Shown here piece by piece: positions 61,836 to 64,000 of a stretch of 64,000 nucleotides of DNA. The stretch is from Stercorarius parasiticus (lineage: Eukaryota > Chordata > Aves > Charadriiformes > Stercorariidae): contig VWZL01000444.1 of NCBI GenBank assembly GCA_013396915.1, forward strand, positions 1 through 64,000. The letters are read 5' to 3'. The translations under genes and the position numbers were made by a program. Under the pieces are notes generated by a model. The model worked only from the letters and a program-made list of their open reading frames with translations, was not told the DNA's origin and searched no databases. Each line of letters starts with the position of its first letter. Position 1 is the first letter of the stretch.

Positions 61836-62404
61836 ATATTTGTGTGGTCTGAATCCAACTCACCATGCCCTGCTGAGGGGTGGGAGACAGTGATGCCAGC
61901 ACAGCCGTGCGTGAGCACATGATTACCAACCATCCAGAGAGGTCTTGCTCATGCCTGGCAGGGCTGGAACCATTTGGAAAACTATCCGTATCCATCTGTG
62001 AAGATAATTCTGCAAGAAAGCAAGCTGCACACGAAGAACCCCAGAATCTGAAGTTCTGGACTGAAAGTGCTCTCACCATATTTGGGCATAAATAAGTTAA
62101 ATATCTAAATATAATCAAGTCACCTTGGGGTCTCTTCAGAATCAGAGGAAAGAGGCAGAACAGAGAACAGTTCACCCCATTGTAAAAAGTCTAGGAAAGA
62201 TCAAATGAATCTCATTGCGCAGCTATTTCTTTCTCCATAATGTCTAGAAGACAAAGATAACTAATTTAGTCTTCAACACCTAACCTGTACACTCCAAAGT
62301 AAAGTAAGATGATCCACCTAATTACTTTGTCTTCTTGAATTTTTAGTTAGTTATAGAAATATAGAGGTAAAACATTATCAATAGCAGCTACGATTCCTTA
62401 GGCG
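61836..62404. other. Unassigned spacer between two LINE remnants
   Basis: This could be more of the 60.5 kb CR1 (the section around 61836-61930 is slightly GC-rich) or unrelated host sequence. I see no motif that decides it. Confidence 0.4.
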
Positions 62405-63100
62405 TAAGATCTTAGGTCATCAGCTCTAACCCTTCACACCAATTTAAGAGGAAAAATATCTACACTATTCTTAAGTGATACATACTGGTCTAATCTGTTC
62501 TCATAAATTCCCCTTAGTGGGAATCTCATCCCATACCTTGGTAGCTTGTTCCTGAGGAATCCTCATAACTAGAAACTGTCCCCTGGTCTCAAACCTCTCT
62601 TAAAGAAAGGCAATTAAATTGTTATACACAATGGCCATGCAGAGTAACAGACCACACTCTAGTTCCCTTTTTCAGTAGCTTTTTACCTCCCCTATTTGTC
62701 TTCTAGAATAACACAATTCAAATGTTCAGCCTTTCATCCAAAATGATATTTTTTAAATTTCTGGTTATTTTTATTACTGTCTTAGATGTTCTCTCCGATT
62801 TATCAGCATCTGCCTTAGCATGAAATACCCAGTGTTGGCCACCAAACTCCAGCCAAAAACTTACTACTGCCAGCTTAGCAGAATGATTAGTTGCCATGCC
62901 CTCAATACAAAACTTGCATTAGCATATCCCAGAATGACACTTCCCGTTAATGGTTTAGCATTGTGCTGTTTAGTCAAAAGTGGTTTGTACTCACTCAAAT
63001 CCTTCTTTTCCATGTTAACTGTAGTACTTTGCTTTATACTAATTCTTAGCAATGAGTCCTTGTTCTGCCATTTTTGCAATGTCTTCTTGATATTTATCAT
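62405..63100 (-). mobile_element. Ancient CR1/L3-like LINE remnant, antisense
   Basis: Strongly decayed but with the correct order of words for an old CR1-type LINE 3' half, read antisense. They are: tggtctaatctgttctcata (62487-62506); taccttggtagcttgttcct (62535-62554); ctctccgatttatcagcatc (62791-62810); then taccc agtgttgg and aaactccagcc; atcccagaatgacacttccc (62926-62945); agcattgtgctgtttagtca (62958-62977); and catgttaactgtagtacttt (63012-63031). Old turtle-like CR1s carry the same series, for example 'cctccctaggcaatttattc c' and 'cccagaatgatgtttgc'. No coding frame survives; the two overlapping open frames here are chance. It is much older than every other CR1 in the window. Confidence 0.6.
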
Positions 63101-64000
63101 GAAATCACCCTGACACAGAACAGTTGTATTCTCCTTATCTTTGCCATGCACCCAGATGTATCACACACAAGGGAAGAGCGTTTGCAACAGAATCATTTCA
63201 CTTTCAGAGCAGCTTTAGCAAAATAATGAGTAAAATGGTAGAAATTATACAGTACAATATATTCTAAACCAGGGAGAGTGATGACAACCCATGAAGAAAA
63301 ATCTTCTCCAAAACAGTAAGCTTTCCAAATTCATGAAGATACCTAGCTAACCAGGCCAAGTAGAAACGGTGAATTAATATAAAAAGCTATTAGAGGCAAC
63401 AATTTAATTGTTTTACATACTTAATTGCTCATGTGTAAAATATAAACCTTGTTAAATTAAAACAAATAACTGAGAAAAAGGAGAGGGAGGCTAAATGTTG
63501 AAACACAGGCGCTCTAATACATGTTCAGGCTAAGGAATGTAATATCAGGAGAGCCATAAAACAGAACAGGGAAAGAGAACTATAACAAAATGGAAGCGTC
63601 TTAACCAGGGCAAGAGGTAATTAACCCCACTGACAAGGTAACAGTCTGCAGCAAGAAGTTCAAAAAGAAAGGATAGAAAGGTGAAGGTGCATTTAAAGAC
63701 AGATACAATGTCAACTTCAACTGAAATGAAAAAAATCATATAAGGCAGAGTTAGAATCCAATCCAAGCCTTATTTCTTGATGTCATTAGTACACATGAGC
63801 TAACAACAACAAAAAAAAACAAACAAAAAAACCCAACGGGTTCACTTCCATGCACAGTATGAAACTGACACACTGAATAATACAGTCTCAAATTGAGGAC
63901 TACATCATAATTTTCTATATCATTTAGTCCAAATACCCAGGAAAATGTCACTGTAATCATTACGCAGTAAATTTCCAGGGAATATTCTACGTCTTCTGAA
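63101..64000. other. Unassigned AT-rich DNA at the right edge
   Basis: No gene or clear repeat is recognised. The first 60 bases could be a further faded part of the ancient LINE. An A-rich patch with aacaaacaaaaaaaccc lies near 63806-63835. Confidence 0.5.

Noticed and set aside
1..64000. CRISPR arrays, operons, phage or bacterial insertion sequences
   Set aside because: No regularly spaced identical repeats, ribosome-binding sites or long adjacent genes. CR1 elements and composition point to a bird nucleus.
1..64000. tRNA, rRNA or snRNA genes
   Set aside because: No A-box/B-box pair in a foldable context and no conserved rRNA or U-snRNA blocks were recognised by eye.

Overview
This window looks like gene-poor, AT-rich avian nuclear DNA from a draft assembly. 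There is no prokaryotic gene organisation. The diagnostic content is the CR1 family of LINE retrotransposons with the bird-style 3' end (short repeats such as ATTCTATG/ATTCTGTG after a TTCCAACC-type block), plus a probable endogenous-retrovirus LTR of a kind seen in bird genomes and a 209-base run of N. I could not assign a species. Family names come from recognition of sequence, not from a database search.

Layout. 1-583: CR1, + strand, entering from the left edge. 584-5359: unassigned AT-rich DNA. 5360-5883: younger CR1, + strand, with an open C-terminal ORF2 segment. 6498-6540: a 43-base CR1 tip, - strand. 6541-15399: unassigned. 15400-16904: probable solo LTR, split by a - strand CR1 (15981-16728) that contains the assembly gap. 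16905-26059: unassigned. 26060-26119: CR1 tip. 30600-35950: diffuse, very degenerate repeat-like DNA with TTAGGG-like words; the words run on the + strand to about 34.2 kb and on the - strand from about 34.5 kb. A CR1 tip at 32925-32978 sits inside it. 36367-36566: the only sequence that resembles a protein-coding exon (- strand, coiled-coil-like, good splice donor). 39.8 kb and 54.6 kb: two good matches to the CTCF consensus. 45736-46187: CR1, - strand, carrying an (AC)n tract. 52292-52535: an ancient amniote repeat. 58594-58887: CR1, + strand. 60501-61835: the longest CR1, - strand, multiply broken. 62405-63100: a much older CR1/L3-like element, - strand.

How the parts fit together. No complete gene or operon-like set is visible. 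The most economical reading is a large intron or intergenic desert that has collected LINE insertions of at least three ages, one LTR, and simple repeats. I did not find a convincing new biological system. The items most worth checking are the candidate exon at 36.4 kb, the inverted degenerate repeat field at 30.6-36 kb, the nested CR1-in-LTR insertion, and the two CTCF-like sites.
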